A stretch of DNA of 59,644 nucleotides, from NCBI RefSeq assembly GCF_016458205.1, contig NZ_JAEMED010000008.1, forward strand, positions 1 through 59,644, read 5' to 3'. The notes beneath the pieces are model-generated. The model did not search any database. It was given only the letters and a program-made list of their open reading frames with translations, and had not been told where the DNA came from. A program made the position numbers and the translations under genes. Positions 14,699 to 25,611 of this stretch are shown here, one piece after another. How positions within the stretch are numbered: the first letter of the stretch is position 1; each line of letters starts with the position of its first letter. Source of the stretch: Streptococcus sp. 121. Lineage in GTDB: Bacteria; Bacillota; Bacilli; Lactobacillales; Streptococcaceae.

Positions 14699-16099
14699 TT
14701 AACGAATCAATTCATAGATAGCCTCAGCATAAATGGCTGCGGCGCGGAAGAGATCTTCCACTTCAATAAATTCATTGGCTTGGTGCATGGTGTCGATATA
14801 GCCTGGGAACATAGCTCCATAGGCTACACCGCGCTTCAAGAGACGTCCAAAAGTTCCACCACCAATTACTTTTTCATGTCCTTTCAGACCTGTGTGTTTT
14901 TCATAAACTGCAAGCAGGGTCTGAACGAGTGGGTCTTCAGCAGGCACATAGTGAGGGGTGTGGCCATGCTGGGAAAGCGTCACCTCTACTCCAGATACCT
15001 CTGCCAATTTTACTTGGATCTTTTCTGGTGTCATTCCTTGTGGGTAACGGAAGTTTAGAGCAATTTGACTCTGGTCTGATTCTTTTTCAAACCGGAAAAC
15101 GCCCGCATTCATGGAAAGAGCTCCCATACGATCATCCACGAAGTCCAAGCCAAGAGCACGCGCATCATGATCATCTTTCAGAATTCGACCTGCTAAATCT
15201 AGATAAGCTTGAGCAGCTCCTGTGAATGGATAGTCGGACAAGAAGGCTGCCAAATAGGTAGCTCCATTAATCCCCAGATGTGGTGAGGCACCGTGAGCAG
15301 ATTTTCCAATTAGTTCCAATTCTAGGCCGGCCTCAAGCTCCCGAGTTTGCCCCTTCAAGCCGACTTCGTGTAAATAATTGTTGAATTCTTGAACCATAGA
15401 CTCCGGTGCATCTTTAATCACCGCCTTGGCAGCTTCTGGCACCATGTTCTCACGGAGTCCCCCAGTAAAGGAAAGCAGTTGGAGCCCTTCTTCCTGTTGG
15501 CCATCATAATGGAGGTAGGCTGTGATATTTCCTTTTTCTCCATTAATAATGGGGAATTCAGCATCCGGAGAAAATCCAAAGTCTGGTTCTGGAAGTCCGA
15601 CATGTTCAAAATAATAGTCCATGTCTGCCCATCCAGATTCCTCATCTGTCCCAACTACGAAACGCACTTTTTTAGAAGTTGGAAGCCCAAGCTCCTTAAT
15701 AATTTTCAAACCATAATAACAAGCCATGGTAGGTCCCTTATCATCACTAGAACCACGTGCATAAAGACGACCATCTTTGATAACGGGTTTATAAGGATCC
15801 GTTTCCCAACCACTTCCAGCTGGAACGACGTCCATATGGGCAAAAATCCCAAGAACTTCTTCACCTTCACCATACTCAAAATGACCAGCATAGTTATCAA
15901 CGTTTAAGGTTGGATAACCATCTCGTTCTGCTAAAGCAAGAAAATGCTTAAGTGCTGCCACTGGACCTGGTCCAAATGGATGCTCCGCATCCGCTAGATC
16001 ATCTCTGCGCTCAGAGTTAATTTCCAAGAGACTAACCAAGTCCTTGAGTAAATCTTCTTTACGCAATTCAACTTCTTTTTGAAAATCTACTGTAACCAT
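14699..16099 (-). CDS. pepV: Dipeptidase PepV (M20 family)
   Basis: Zinc aminopeptidase of the M20 family that hydrolyses dipeptides released from imported peptides; cytoplasmic. 466 residues, as in lactococcal/streptococcal PepV. Metal ligands are in FAHMDVVPAG (about 86-95), GSSDDKGP (about 116-123), GTDEESG, SPDAEFP and the late DTMHQANEF. AAAGGAG lies before ATG, with an extended -10 (TGGTAGAAT, -10 at 16125-16120) upstream. Monocistronic; a cluster of repeats follows its stop. Confidence 0.96.
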   Translation of the reverse strand: MVTVDFQKEVELRKEDLLKDLVSLLEINSERRDDLADAEHPFGPGPVAALKHFLALAERDGYPTLNVDNYAGHFEYGEGEEVLGIFAHMDVVPAGSGWETDPYKPVIKDGRLYARGSSDDKGPTMACYYGLKIIKELGLPTSKKVRFVVGTDEESGWADMDYYFEHVGLPEPDFGFSPDAEFPIINGEKGNITAYLHYDGQQEEGLQLLSFTGGLRENMVPEAAKAVIKDAPESMVQEFNNYLHEVGLKGQTRELEAGLELELIGKSAHGASPHLGINGATYLAAFLSDYPFTGAAQAYLDLAGRILKDDHDARALGLDFVDDRMGALSMNAGVFRFEKESDQSQIALNFRYPQGMTPEKIQVKLAEVSGVEVTLSQHGHTPHYVPAEDPLVQTLLAVYEKHTGLKGHEKVIGGGTFGRLLKRGVAYGAMFPGYIDTMHQANEFIEVEDLFRAAAIYAEAIYELIR

Positions 16100-16182
16100 A
16101 TACTTCTCCTTTGCTTTCTATTCTACCACTTCTTTCAAAACTATGGGGATTCTTCCAGAATGAATGATGGGCTTTTGAAAGT

Positions 16183-17979
16183 TTAGCCTTCTTTTCCCTC
16201 TTCCTTATCCGCTAATCTCTCCTTAACGCGTTGGGCAACTGCTTGAGGGATTCCAAGAGACTGAATTTCCTCCAGACTAGCTGCCTGAATTTTGGGAATA
16301 CTTTTAAAATGTTTCAAAAGAGCTTGCTTCCGTTTTGGCCCCAGACCTTCTATACCATCCAGTCTAGATGAGAAAGAATTTTTACTCCGAACTTGGCGAT
16401 GAAAGGTGATGGCAAAACGATGAACCTCATCCTGAATGCGGTGTAAGAGGAAAAATTCTTGCGACTGCCGTCCAAGCTCCACAACTTCTAACGGGTCCCC
16501 AAAAAGTAGTTCATGAGTTTGATGGCGGTCATTTTTCTTTAATCCCGCAATAGGGATAGAGAGGCCCAACTCACCGTGGACCACTTCTTTTGCCACGGAT
16601 ACCTGACCTTGCCCTCCATCCATGATGATCAAATCCGGTTGTGGAAGGTTTTCACGAATCACCCGACTATACCGTCTCCTGAGCACTTCTCGCATACTAG
16701 CATAATCGTCCGGGCCTTCAACCGTTTTAATCTTGTATTTACGGTAATCCTTTTTACTGGCCACTCCATTGACAAAAACCACCATGGCAGAGACCGGACT
16801 TGTCCCCATAATATTGGAGTTATCAAAGGCTTCAATGCGGTAAGGGGTTGAAATCCCCAATTCGCGCCCCAGATTTTCGACAGCCCCTTGGGTTTTCTCA
16901 AAATTCTTTTCCAGTAGATCAAATTTTTGCTGGAGCGAGACTCGCGCATTTTTGCTTGCGAGACTGACCAGCTGTTTCTTTTCTCCCCTTTGAGGTTGTC
17001 GAATTTTGGTATCGACCAAGGCTTGAGCGGATTCAAAATCCACATCCATGGGCAGCAGGATTTCATTCGGAATCAGATGATTCGCCTCCTGATAAAACTG
17101 TCCTAAATACGTCAAGAAATCCTCTTCAGCATCATTGTAATAAGGAAAAAGGCTGACATCCCTTTCCATAAGCTTGCCTTGGCGAACAAAAAAGACTTGT
17201 ACACACATCCAGCCTTGGTGAACAGCATAACCAAAGACATCCCTATTTTGCAAATCTTTGGCCATCACCCGTTGTTTAGTCCGCAAGGTAGCAATCGCTT
17301 GTAAGAGATCTCGATACTCAGCAGCCCGCTCAAATTCCAAATCTTGAGCTGCAAGCTCCATTTTGTCTTTTAGCTCATTCAAAATTTTATCATCCTGCCC
17401 CTTTAAAAAGTCTGACACTTCTTGGGCCATGTCCATAAAATGCTGATGGTCATAACCTGTTACAGTATGGGCATCACACTGGTGGAGATGGTAATAAAAG
17501 CAAACCTTATCAGCTGGATTACTACATTTTTTAAAGGGAAAAATGCGATCCAGGAGTTTCTTTATTTCATTAGCCGCTCCCACATCTGGATAGGGCCCAA
17601 AATACATGGCTCCATCTTTTTTAACCTGCCGAGTGGTAATCAGGCGAGGATAATAGTCATTTGTAATTTTTATAAACGGATAGGACTTATCATCCTTGAG
17701 CATGATATTGTACTTAGGACGATTTTCTTTGATCAGATTGATTTCAAGAAGGAGGGCTTCGATATTGGATTCCGTAACAATAAATTCAAAATCAGCAATT
17801 TCAGAAATGAGGGCCTCCGTCTTCGTGTCATGACTCCCTCGAAAATAAGAACGAACACGATTTCGTAAATTCTTGGCCTTACCGACATAGATAATGGTTC
17901 CCTGTTGATTCTTATGAAGGTAACAACCAGGACTTGTCGGTACCAGCGCCAATTTATTCTCAATTAATTCTGTACTCAT
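16183..17979 (-). CDS. uvrC: Excinuclease ABC subunit C
   Basis: Makes the dual incisions in nucleotide excision repair with UvrAB. 598 residues. Domains in order: GIY-YIG nuclease (about 14-95, [20 protein letters not shown]), the UVR helix hairpin ([13 protein letters not shown]), the RNase H-like domain ([19 protein letters not shown]), and the C-terminal helix-hairpin-helix ([19 protein letters not shown]). Start at ATG 17979 chosen from conservation. There is no ribosome binding site, and the A of ATG falls at the expected +1 of an extended -10 promoter, suggesting a leaderless mRNA. Confidence 0.96.
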   Translation of the reverse strand: MSTELIENKLALVPTSPGCYLHKNQQGTIIYVGKAKNLRNRVRSYFRGSHDTKTEALISEIADFEFIVTESNIEALLLEINLIKENRPKYNIMLKDDKSYPFIKITNDYYPRLITTRQVKKDGAMYFGPYPDVGAANEIKKLLDRIFPFKKCSNPADKVCFYYHLHQCDAHTVTGYDHQHFMDMAQEVSDFLKGQDDKILNELKDKMELAAQDLEFERAAEYRDLLQAIATLRTKQRVMAKDLQNRDVFGYAVHQGWMCVQVFFVRQGKLMERDVSLFPYYNDAEEDFLTYLGQFYQEANHLIPNEILLPMDVDFESAQALVDTKIRQPQRGEKKQLVSLASKNARVSLQQKFDLLEKNFEKTQGAVENLGRELGISTPYRIEAFDNSNIMGTSPVSAMVVFVNGVASKKDYRKYKIKTVEGPDDYASMREVLRRRYSRVIRENLPQPDLIIMDGGQGQVSVAKEVVHGELGLSIPIAGLKKNDRHQTHELLFGDPLEVVELGRQSQEFFLLHRIQDEVHRFAITFHRQVRSKNSFSSRLDGIEGLGPKRKQALLKHFKSIPKIQAASLEEIQSLGIPQAVAQRVKERLADKEEGKEG

Positions 17980-17985
17980 ACTAAA

Positions 17986-18014
17986 ATTGTACCATTGCTC
18001 TTGCTTTTTGCAAA
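17986..18014 (-). promoter_or_regulatory. Extended -10 promoter giving a leaderless uvrC transcript
   Basis: Minus strand TTTGCA (18014-18009), 17 bases ending TGG, then TACAAT (17991-17986). Exactly six bases separate the -10 from the A of the uvrC ATG. Confidence 0.7.
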
Positions 18015-18015
18015 C

Positions 18016-18048
18016 GAAAAAGCTAGGAATCATCACCTTCCTAGCTTT
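18016..18048 (-). terminator. Terminator of the pst-phoU operon
   Basis: Minus strand AAAGCTAGGAA / TTCCTAGCTTT, an 11-bp perfect stem, followed by TTCGTTT. It lies about 60 bases past the phoU stop, immediately before the uvrC promoter. Confidence 0.82.
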
Positions 18049-18111
18049 CGTCTTATACTCCTCAAAAGTCAAACACTACCTTATCAGGTTCGTTTTGATT
18101 TTCAGTGAAGA

Positions 18112-18765
18112 TTATAATTCAACAATTTCACCTGTTTCCAAGTAAACAACCCACTCACAAACGTTTTTAGCATAGTCACCAATTCGTTCAAGGTAGCTAA
18201 TCACTTGGAAATAATCCCGACCTGCCACAATGGCTTCTGGATTGTGTTTGATTTCTTCTGTTGCCAATTCTTGGATTTTTTTGAAATAATCATTTACTTC
18301 TTCATCCATCGCCGCAACCTTATAAGCGGAGTCAACATCTCCTTTGAGATAAAGGTCTAAAGTCGCTTCTACAAATTCCTTGACTTTTTTCCCCATTTTG
18401 TTGATTTCTTGCTCAACAGCGTCAATCCGAACTTCGCCTTTTACACGAATCGTTGCTTGAGCGATGGATACCGCGTGATCTCCCATACGCTCAATATCAC
18501 TGGATGCTTTTAGAATCGTAATAACTGTCCGCAAATCTTGTGAAACAGGTTGTTGGAGAGCGATAATCTCCAGTGATTTTTCTTCTAACTTAATTTCATA
18601 CTTATTGACGTCTGCGTCATCTTCAATGACGGCACGAGCCAATTCACGGTCGTGAGTGACGAAGGCACGAACAGTCCGGTTAATCTGAGATAGAACTTCG
18701 GTTCCCATCGCATAAAACTGATTGTGTAGTTTTTCTAATTCATTTTCAAATTGTGTACGTAACAT
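18112..18765 (-). CDS. phoU: Phosphate transport regulator PhoU
   Basis: Cytoplasmic negative regulator linking the Pst transporter to phosphate signalling. 217 residues forming the PhoU repeat helical bundle. Metal-binding motif-type acidic segments appear in both halves (DIERMGDHAVSIAQ and LERIGDYAKNVCEW). Last gene of pstS-C-A-B-B-phoU, 8 bases after the upstream pstB stop. Confidence 0.96.
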   Translation of the reverse strand: MLRTQFENELEKLHNQFYAMGTEVLSQINRTVRAFVTHDRELARAVIEDDADVNKYEIKLEEKSLEIIALQQPVSQDLRTVITILKASSDIERMGDHAVSIAQATIRVKGEVRIDAVEQEINKMGKKVKEFVEATLDLYLKGDVDSAYKVAAMDEEVNDYFKKIQELATEEIKHNPEAIVAGRDYFQVISYLERIGDYAKNVCEWVVYLETGEIVEL

Positions 18766-18773
18766 ATGAACTC

Positions 18774-19532
18774 CTATCCAAATTTACCTGTAATGTAATC
18801 TTCCGTCTCCTTGTGTTGCGGGTTGAGGAACATGTCTTTGGTTGAACTATATTCCAGACAATTTCCATCAAGGAAGAAGGCAGTTCGATCAGAAATCCGA
18901 GATGCCTGTTGCATAGACCGAGTAACTAAAAGCAAAGTATACTGATCCTTCAAACCAAAGAGAGTCTCTTCAATTTTTCCGGAAGAAATTGGATCCAGGG
19001 CAGATGTAGGTTCATCCAACAAAATAATTTTTGGACTGGTTGCCAAGACCCGAGCCACACAGACCCGCTGTTGTTGTCCACCAGATAAACCAAGCGCAGA
19101 ATCATGCAAACGATCTTTGACCTCGTCCCAGATAGAAGCCCCTTTCAGAGAAGATTCCACAGCTTCATCCAAGACTTCTTTGTCCTTAATCCCTTTAATC
19201 CGAAGACCATAAACGACATTCTCATAAATGGTCATCGGGAAGGGATTCGGTTGTTGGAAGACCATTCCGATTTCCTTACGCAACTCTACCGTATCCCGCC
19301 GAGGACTGTAGACCTCATGTCCATCATAAACGATAGAACCTGTCAAACTGGCTTCAGGATTTAGGTCATTCATCCGGTTGATAGACCGTAAAAGAGTCGA
19401 TTTTCCAGATCCCGATGGTCCAATGAGAGCAGTAATTTCATTAGGGTAAAAGTCTAATGAAACACTGTTGAGGGCTTTCTTTTTACCATAGTAAACGGAT
19501 AAGTCTTTCACACTTAAAATAGGTTCTGTCAT
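18774..19532 (-). CDS. pstB: Phosphate ABC transporter ATPase PstB (second copy, altered H-loop)
   Basis: ATPase of the PstSCAB importer, 252 residues. Walker [10 protein letters not shown] (38-46), Q-loop VFQQPNPF (91-98), signature LSGGQQQR (149-156) and Walker [14 protein letters not shown] (169-181) are intact. The H-loop, normally [10 protein letters not shown], reads [10 protein letters not shown], with Arg205 replacing His. The paralogue immediately upstream keeps the His. A working guess is that the two form a heterodimer with asymmetric ATP sites; I believe this substitution is general in streptococcal second PstBs but cannot verify it here. Confidence 0.95.
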   Translation of the reverse strand: MTEPILSVKDLSVYYGKKKALNSVSLDFYPNEITALIGPSGSGKSTLLRSINRMNDLNPEASLTGSIVYDGHEVYSPRRDTVELRKEIGMVFQQPNPFPMTIYENVVYGLRIKGIKDKEVLDEAVESSLKGASIWDEVKDRLHDSALGLSGGQQQRVCVARVLATSPKIILLDEPTSALDPISSGKIEETLFGLKDQYTLLLVTRSMQQASRISDRTAFFLDGNCLEYSSTKDMFLNPQHKETEDYITGKFG

Positions 19533-19541
19533 GACTTCCTC

Positions 19542-20345
19542 CTAACCAAAACGTCCTGATACATAATCACTTGTAGATTGTAGCTGGGCATTTTGGAAGA
19601 TTTTCCCAGTCTCATCGTACTCGATTAAATCGCCCAAATAGAAGAAGGCGGTAAAATCACTAGCCCGAGCAGCTTGTTGCATATTGTGGGTAACAATGAT
19701 AATAGTGTAGTTCTTCTTCAACTCCAACATCGTCTCTTCCAGCTGCATGGTCGCAATTGGATCCAAGGCAGATGCTGGCTCATCCATCAAAAGAATATCC
19801 GGCTTAACGGAGATAGCTCGAGCAATACAAAGCCGTTGTTGTTGTCCACCAGACAAGGTGAAGGCAGATTTATGAAGATCGTCCTTCACTTGATCCCACA
19901 AAGCTGCTTGTCTGAGTGAAGTCTCTACAATTTCATCTAAAACTCTCTTGTCTTTTACCCCTGCCCGCTCGTGGGCAAAGGTAATGTTTCGATAAATTGA
20001 TTTGGCAAATGGATTAGGCCGTTGAAAAACCATCCCGATATGCTTGCGCATTTCATAAACATTGATATCTGGTCGATTGACGTCGACTCCCTCATAGAGA
20101 ATTTCCCCAGTCACCCGAGCAATATCAATAGTATCGTTCATCCGATTCAAACTTCGCAAGTAGGTTGATTTTCCTGAGCCAGACGGTCCAATGAGAGCCG
20201 TGATTTTGTTTTTCTCAAACTGCATATCAATGCCCTTGATGGACTCATTTTGCCCATAATAGACATGAAGGTCCTTGGTCTCTAGGGCAACTTTTTCTTC
20301 TGGGAAGCGAATAATGTGTTTTTCATCCCAATTATACGTTGTCAT
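19542..20345 (-). CDS. pstB: Phosphate ABC transporter ATPase PstB (first copy)
   Basis: 267 residues. Walker [10 protein letters not shown] (53-61), Q-loop VFQRPNPF, signature LSGGQQQR (164-171), Walker [14 protein letters not shown], and a standard H-loop [10 protein letters not shown] with His220. An N-terminal extension of about 17 residues ([17 protein letters not shown]) precedes the domain. It sits between pstA and the second pstB. Confidence 0.96.
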   Translation of the reverse strand: MTTYNWDEKHIIRFPEEKVALETKDLHVYYGQNESIKGIDMQFEKNKITALIGPSGSGKSTYLRSLNRMNDTIDIARVTGEILYEGVDVNRPDINVYEMRKHIGMVFQRPNPFAKSIYRNITFAHERAGVKDKRVLDEIVETSLRQAALWDQVKDDLHKSAFTLSGGQQQRLCIARAISVKPDILLMDEPASALDPIATMQLEETMLELKKNYTIIIVTHNMQQAARASDFTAFFYLGDLIEYDETGKIFQNAQLQSTSDYVSGRFG

Positions 20346-20361
20346 TTTTCCTTAAACCTCC

Positions 20362-21249
20362 TTAGGAAGCGGATGTCATCTTCTGATGAAGTTTTTTACC
20401 GAGGTAACGCGCACCAAGGTTGAAAATCAAGATAAAGATTAAAAGGACGGCAGCACTACCAGCAGAAACTTGCATGGCATCAGGAATAGTTCCCTCGCTG
20501 TTTACCTTCCAGATGTGAACGGCCAAGGTTTCTGCTTGACGGAAAATGGAAATCGGGCTGGTAACATCTAAGATGTTCCAATTTGACCAATCAAGCGCTG
20601 GAGCTGATTGCCCGGCAGTATAAATTAGAGCTGCCGCTTCACCAAAGATACGACCTGAAGCCAAGACAATACCCGTAACAATACCTGGGAGAGCTTCTGG
20701 AATAACCACGTGAACCACCGTTTCCCATCGGGATAAACCAAGAGCCAAACCTGCTTCCCGTTGGGTGTGGTGAACCGTCCGAAGACTGTCTTCTACGTTT
20801 CGTGTCATCATAGGCAAGTTGAAAACTGTCAAGGCCAGAGCACCAGAAATGATGGAAAATCCGTATTGGAATTGGATAACGAATATCAAATAACCAAAGA
20901 GACCTACAACCACAGATGGTAGGGAGGAAAGGATCTCAATACAGGTCCGAATAAAGTTGGTGACAGGTCCCTTCTTAGCATACTCTGACAAGTAAATACC
21001 TGCTCCCGTAGATAGTGGAAGAGAAATGAGCAGAGTAATGACTAACAAGAAAAACGAGTTAAAAAGTTGGATCCCAATCCCACCACCCGCTTCATAAGAA
21101 GACGAGCGACCAGTTAGGAAGTGCCAATTAACGTGTGGTAAGCCCCGAACTAAAATAAATAGAAGAAGGGAGGTGAGAATGGCAACGATTATTCCTGCAA
21201 TGGTATAGAGAATAGCTGTCGCCAATTTATTCATTTTCTTAGCGTTCAT
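20362..21249 (-). CDS. pstA: Phosphate ABC transporter permease PstA
   Basis: 295 residues with six membrane segments and the ABC-permease cytoplasmic loop (EAGLALGLSRWETVVHVVIPEALPGI, about 165-190) that contacts PstB. It overlaps the end of pstC by 11 bases, so it is translationally coupled. Confidence 0.96.
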   Translation of the reverse strand: MNAKKMNKLATAILYTIAGIIVAILTSLLLFILVRGLPHVNWHFLTGRSSSYEAGGGIGIQLFNSFFLLVITLLISLPLSTGAGIYLSEYAKKGPVTNFIRTCIEILSSLPSVVVGLFGYLIFVIQFQYGFSIISGALALTVFNLPMMTRNVEDSLRTVHHTQREAGLALGLSRWETVVHVVIPEALPGIVTGIVLASGRIFGEAAALIYTAGQSAPALDWSNWNILDVTSPISIFRQAETLAVHIWKVNSEGTIPDAMQVSAGSAAVLLIFILIFNLGARYLGKKLHQKMTSAS

Positions 21250-22174
21250 AGTTTCTCTTTCCTTCCCTAGTAATTAATTTGATGACCGAGTTAAAGGCTA
21301 AACTCATCATGAGGAGCACCAAAGCCAAGGACCAAAGAACATTATTTTGAACTGTACCCATAATGGTATTTCCGATTCCCATGGTCAAGACCGAAGTCAA
21401 GGTTGAAGCCGGTGTTGTGAGTGAGGTGGGCATGACAGCAGAGTTTCCGACAACCATCTGAATCGCCAAAGCCTCACCAAAGGCCCGCGCCATTCCAAAG
21501 ACAACCGCTGTAAAAATCCCTGGACGAGCTGCATTCAAAACCACCCGCCAGATTGTTTGCCAACGAGTCGCCCCCATCGCCAAGCTAGCCTCTTTATAGT
21601 GGCGTGGAACAGCCTTCAAACTATCGACAGTCATGAAGGTCACAGTTGGCAGAATCATAACGAATAGGACAAAGACCCCAGATAAAATCCCGAATCCTGT
21701 ACCACCAGCAATGCTTCGAACAAATGGTACAACCACCTGCAAACCAATGAAACCATACACAACAGATGGGATTCCGACCAACAATTCAATTGCTGGCTGA
21801 AGGATTTTAGCTCCGTACTTTGGAGAAATCTCCGTCATAAAGATGGCTGCTCCGATTGCAAACGGAGTTGCAAGCAAAGCGGATAAAATCGTTACAATAA
21901 AGGAACCCGTAATCATTGGAAGAGCTCCCATGTAAGGCTGACCATTGGCATCCTTGACACTTGGCTGCCATTCAGTCCCCGTTAAGAAGGAAATGGGATT
22001 AATTCCATCCACAAAGAAGGTTGACAACCCTTTCTGAGCAACAAAAATCAAAATCATAGCCACTACCAAGACGATTAGAGATAGACACATAAAGGTAATG
22101 GTCTTCCCAAATTTTTCTAACTTGGAATTCTTGGAAGGGGATAGTAGTTTCTTTTCTAATTCAGATGATTTCAC
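21239..22174 (-). CDS. pstC: Phosphate ABC transporter permease PstC
   Basis: 311 residues. N-terminal cytoplasmic stretch, then TM1 ([19 protein letters not shown]) and five more segments. The ABC-permease loop [27 protein letters not shown] is evident. ATGA overlap with pstS. Confidence 0.96.
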   Translation of the reverse strand: MKSSELEKKLLSPSKNSKLEKFGKTITFMCLSLIVLVVAMILIFVAQKGLSTFFVDGINPISFLTGTEWQPSVKDANGQPYMGALPMITGSFIVTILSALLATPFAIGAAIFMTEISPKYGAKILQPAIELLVGIPSVVYGFIGLQVVVPFVRSIAGGTGFGILSGVFVLFVMILPTVTFMTVDSLKAVPRHYKEASLAMGATRWQTIWRVVLNAARPGIFTAVVFGMARAFGEALAIQMVVGNSAVMPTSLTTPASTLTSVLTMGIGNTIMGTVQNNVLWSLALVLLMMSLAFNSVIKLITREGKRNYER

Positions 22175-23070
22175 TTCTCTTCTCCCTTGCTATTTTGGCT
22201 AGTCGACTTGGCAGTGACATTACCGTCAGCATCTTTCTCGACTTCCATATCATCAATTGGGATGTAACCCATGCTCTTGACGATACCTTCTTGAACTTCT
22301 TCTGACACCATATAGTCCAAAAATTCCTGAGTCAATTCATCCTTGTCTTTCTTGGTATACATGTGTTCATAGGACCAGATTGGCCACTTATTGGTAGCAA
22401 CATTCTCCGCAGTTGCTGCAGCTCCGTCCAGTTTTAATTGTTTCACGGAGTCATCCACATAAGAAAAGGCAAGATACGAAATCGCTCCTGGTGTTTGGGA
22501 AACAATGGATTTCACCATCCCATTGGAATCTTGTTCCTGACTCTTCTTAGCAGTGATACCATCCATAACCACCTTATCAAAGGTAGAACGAGAACCAGAA
22601 CCAACCGCTCGGTTGATAATCGTCACTTCCAAGTCTGGACCACCAACTTCTTTCCAGTTTTTAATCTTACCGGCAAAGACGTCTCGTAACTGATCCAGTG
22701 TTAGATTGTCAAGGCTGACTTCCTTGTTGGCAATGACAGCCAAACCCGCAACCGCAACTTGGTGATCGGTTAACTTATCCGCCTCAATTCCGTCCTTCTC
22801 TTCTGCAAACACGTCGCTGTTCCCAATTTGAACAGCACCAGATTGCACCTGAGAAAGACCTGTACCAGACCCACCACCTTGAACATTGATGGTTTTTCCT
22901 AAATGTTGGGCGGAAAATTCATCGGATGCAGCTTCAACCAAGGGTTGCAAGGCTGTAGAGCCCACAGCTGTAATGGATTCGCCCTTATCAATCCATGCTG
23001 CACAGGCTGATAGGGACAGAGCTGTCATCCCTAAAATAGAGATGCTCAGTAGTTTTTTACCAAAGCTCAT
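22171..23070 (-). CDS. pstS: Phosphate-binding lipoprotein PstS
   Basis: Surface lipoprotein that captures phosphate for PstCAB. 299 residues. Signal peptide with lipobox LSAC (Cys23 becomes lipidated). Phosphate-binding signatures include [10 protein letters not shown] (35-44), GGGSGTGL (66-73) and GSGSRSTFD. First gene of the operon. An extended -10 (TGGTATAGT) without a good -35 lies about 70 bases upstream, consistent with an activator-dependent (PhoP/PnpR-type) promoter, though I could not identify a clear box. Confidence 0.95.
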   Translation of the reverse strand: MSFGKKLLSISILGMTALSLSACAAWIDKGESITAVGSTALQPLVEAASDEFSAQHLGKTINVQGGGSGTGLSQVQSGAVQIGNSDVFAEEKDGIEADKLTDHQVAVAGLAVIANKEVSLDNLTLDQLRDVFAGKIKNWKEVGGPDLEVTIINRAVGSGSRSTFDKVVMDGITAKKSQEQDSNGMVKSIVSQTPGAISYLAFSYVDDSVKQLKLDGAAATAENVATNKWPIWSYEHMYTKKDKDELTQEFLDYMVSEEVQEGIVKSMGYIPIDDMEVEKDADGNVTAKSTSQNSKGEEK

Positions 23071-23201
23071 AGTTTTTTCCTTTAATTAAATTTGGGGGTG
23101 GCTTTCCAACCTTTTGGTTCCCCTTTCTCACTATACCATAAAGCGCGAAAGGTTCCATTAAAATTGCCCAAAAAACCACCAAATAAAACATATTTTTTCG
23201 A

Positions 23202-25601
23202 TTAACGAATTTCAGCTCCAAGTTCTGACTCCAAGGCCTTTTGAATCTTATCCATATAGCGCACAACTTCCTCATCTTCCAAGGTAGCTTCTGGATTTTG
23301 GAAGGTTAAACTATAGGCCATGGATTTCTGATCCTCACTCAATGGAAGTCCTTGATAGACATCAAAGAGATGAATTCCTTTCAATCGTTTCAAGTTTAAA
23401 GATGAAAGGACATCGAGAATCGCTTGATGCTGAATATCTTCACGAACCAAAAGGGCAATATCCCGAGTTACGGAAGGGAATTTACTGATATCCTGGAAGA
23501 CAGCTTGTTCAGGCAATAATCCTTCAATCAACGACAAATTAACTTCTGCAACATAGACTTCTGATAAATCGTAGTCCTTGGCTAGAGCAGGATGGACTTG
23601 ACCAAGGAAACCAATGGTCTGATCCCCGACCACAAGCAGGGCAGTCCGTCCAGGATGACTACCTGGAAGATCACCAATAGCCTGATAGGTGACCTCTAAG
23701 CCCAAACGATCAAAGAGCACTTCTAACATACCCTTAACCGTAAAGAAATCAACTGCCTGGGCCTCTGTTTGAAAATCTTTTTCTGTAAACGAACCAGTTA
23801 AAGCCAAGGCTAAGACAGTATCTTCCCGTGGCAGTTGCTTTTCTTCAACATGTTTGAAAATCTTACCAATCTCATAAAGCGCTAGGTTTGACTGACGACG
23901 CGCCTGATTATAGTGAAGCGTTTCTAACAGACTGGAAACCATGCTTTGACGAAGAACACTGCGCTCGACACTCATGGGCCACATCAATTCAATCAGTGAA
24001 GATTGATTTTTCCTAAATAATTGGGCTTTTTCTGGTGTCGTTAAGGTATAGGTGATGACTTCTGTTAAACCAACACCTTCCATGGTATCTTGAACCTTGC
24101 GGCGCAGAGCTTGCATTTTGGTCAATTCACCTGCAGTTCCTTGACCTCCAGGGAGGGATGACGGAAGCCGGTCATAGCCATAGATTCGAGCAATTTCTTC
24201 ATTCAAATCGGCAGGAATGGTAATATCCCAGCGACGTTTTGGCACCGAAACTTGAAAGGCTGTCGCATCTCCACTCAGACCAAAATCTAAGCGACGGAAA
24301 ATATCCTCAATCGCTGCGAAATCCAAATCTGTTCCCAGGACACGATTAACAGAGACTAGATCAGTCGCAACCGTTACCGGCTCAGCATCAACCTGCCCAG
24401 CTTCCACACGTCCTGCTAAGACTTCAGCTCCAGCAAGTTCGACCAAGAGACTGGCTGCATAATCCAAAGCCTCCGAAACCGTCTCAACGTTAATCCCTTT
24501 TTCAAAACGGGCAGATGCCTCACTACGTAAGTTCAAACGTCCACTTGTCTTACGGATAGAAGTTCCATCAAAAACAGCGGCTTCCAACACAACTCGAGTA
24601 GATTGATCACGAATCTCTGTAGCTTCTCCCCCCATAACGCCTGCTAGAGCAACAGGTTCGTCCGCAACTGTGATCACCAAATCAGTCGCTTCTAGGTTGC
24701 GATCCACACCATCCAAGGTACGGAATTTTTCTCCTGCACGAGCCTCACGCACCACAATTTTAGAATCCTTGAAGGTATCCAAGTCAAAAGCGTGAAGCGG
24801 TTGACCATATTCTAACAAGACCAAGTTTGTCACGTCGACAACGTTATTAATCGGTCTGATGCCAGCGTTCATTAAGCGGTTTTGCAACCATTGAGGACTA
24901 GGTCCCACTTGAACCTTCTCCAACACACGCGCTTGGTAAGTTGACGCTTTATCGGATTCAATCGCTACTTCTAACAATTCAGAGGCAGATTTAGAATTTT
25001 CTTCTAAGACAACCGGCTTTAAGGTCAAGTTGCTATCGTAAATAGCCGCAACTTCATAGGCTACTCCTCGCATGGAAAGTGCATCTGCTCGATTCGGGGT
25101 AATGGACAATTCAATGATGTGATCATCCATATCCAAATATGGGAAGACTGAATCCCCAGGCACAGCATCCTCCGGAAGGACCTGAATCCCATCCGTATAT
25201 TCCTTCGGAATAATGGACTCTGATAAGCCTAGCTCTTCAAGGGAACAAATCATCCCCAAGGATTCCATCCCACGGATTTTACCTTTTTTAATTTTATAGT
25301 TGTCAGCGATGCGAGCTCCTGGTAAGGCTACAATAACCTTTTGACCAGCAGCTATATTCGGTGCACCACAAACAATTTGACGCGGTGCTTCATCGCCCGT
25401 GTCCACTTGACAGAGATGTAGATGCGTATCTGGTACAGCCTCTTCCGTTAGAACTTGACCGACAACAATTTTGGACAAGCCATCTGCTGGCGAAGCAACT
25501 CCCTCAACCTCGATACCTGTCGTAGACATTTTTTCGGCTAGCTCAGCCACCGGAGCATCAAACTCAACTAATTCTTTTAACCACTTATAACTTACTAACA
25601 C
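23202..25601 (-). CDS. pheT: Phenylalanine-tRNA ligase beta subunit
   Basis: 799 residues. Domains in order: EMAP/tRNA-binding fold (about 40-150, [22 protein letters not shown]), B3/B4 editing region (about 210-400, including [11 protein letters not shown]), B5 (about 410-480), catalytic-like core, and the C-terminal ferredoxin-fold anticodon-binding domain ([18 protein letters not shown]). Ten bases after pheS and controlled by the same T-box leader. Confidence 0.97.
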   Translation of the reverse strand: MLVSYKWLKELVEFDAPVAELAEKMSTTGIEVEGVASPADGLSKIVVGQVLTEEAVPDTHLHLCQVDTGDEAPRQIVCGAPNIAAGQKVIVALPGARIADNYKIKKGKIRGMESLGMICSLEELGLSESIIPKEYTDGIQVLPEDAVPGDSVFPYLDMDDHIIELSITPNRADALSMRGVAYEVAAIYDSNLTLKPVVLEENSKSASELLEVAIESDKASTYQARVLEKVQVGPSPQWLQNRLMNAGIRPINNVVDVTNLVLLEYGQPLHAFDLDTFKDSKIVVREARAGEKFRTLDGVDRNLEATDLVITVADEPVALAGVMGGEATEIRDQSTRVVLEAAVFDGTSIRKTSGRLNLRSEASARFEKGINVETVSEALDYAASLLVELAGAEVLAGRVEAGQVDAEPVTVATDLVSVNRVLGTDLDFAAIEDIFRRLDFGLSGDATAFQVSVPKRRWDITIPADLNEEIARIYGYDRLPSSLPGGQGTAGELTKMQALRRKVQDTMEGVGLTEVITYTLTTPEKAQLFRKNQSSLIELMWPMSVERSVLRQSMVSSLLETLHYNQARRQSNLALYEIGKIFKHVEEKQLPREDTVLALALTGSFTEKDFQTEAQAVDFFTVKGMLEVLFDRLGLEVTYQAIGDLPGSHPGRTALLVVGDQTIGFLGQVHPALAKDYDLSEVYVAEVNLSLIEGLLPEQAVFQDISKFPSVTRDIALLVREDIQHQAILDVLSSLNLKRLKGIHLFDVYQGLPLSEDQKSMAYSLTFQNPEATLEDEEVVRYMDKIQKALESELGAEIR

Positions 25602-25611
25602 TTCATACTCC

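Noticed and set aside
17980..18072. N-terminal extension of uvrC
   Set aside because: Would translate the promoter and part of the phoU terminator; family proteins begin near 17979.
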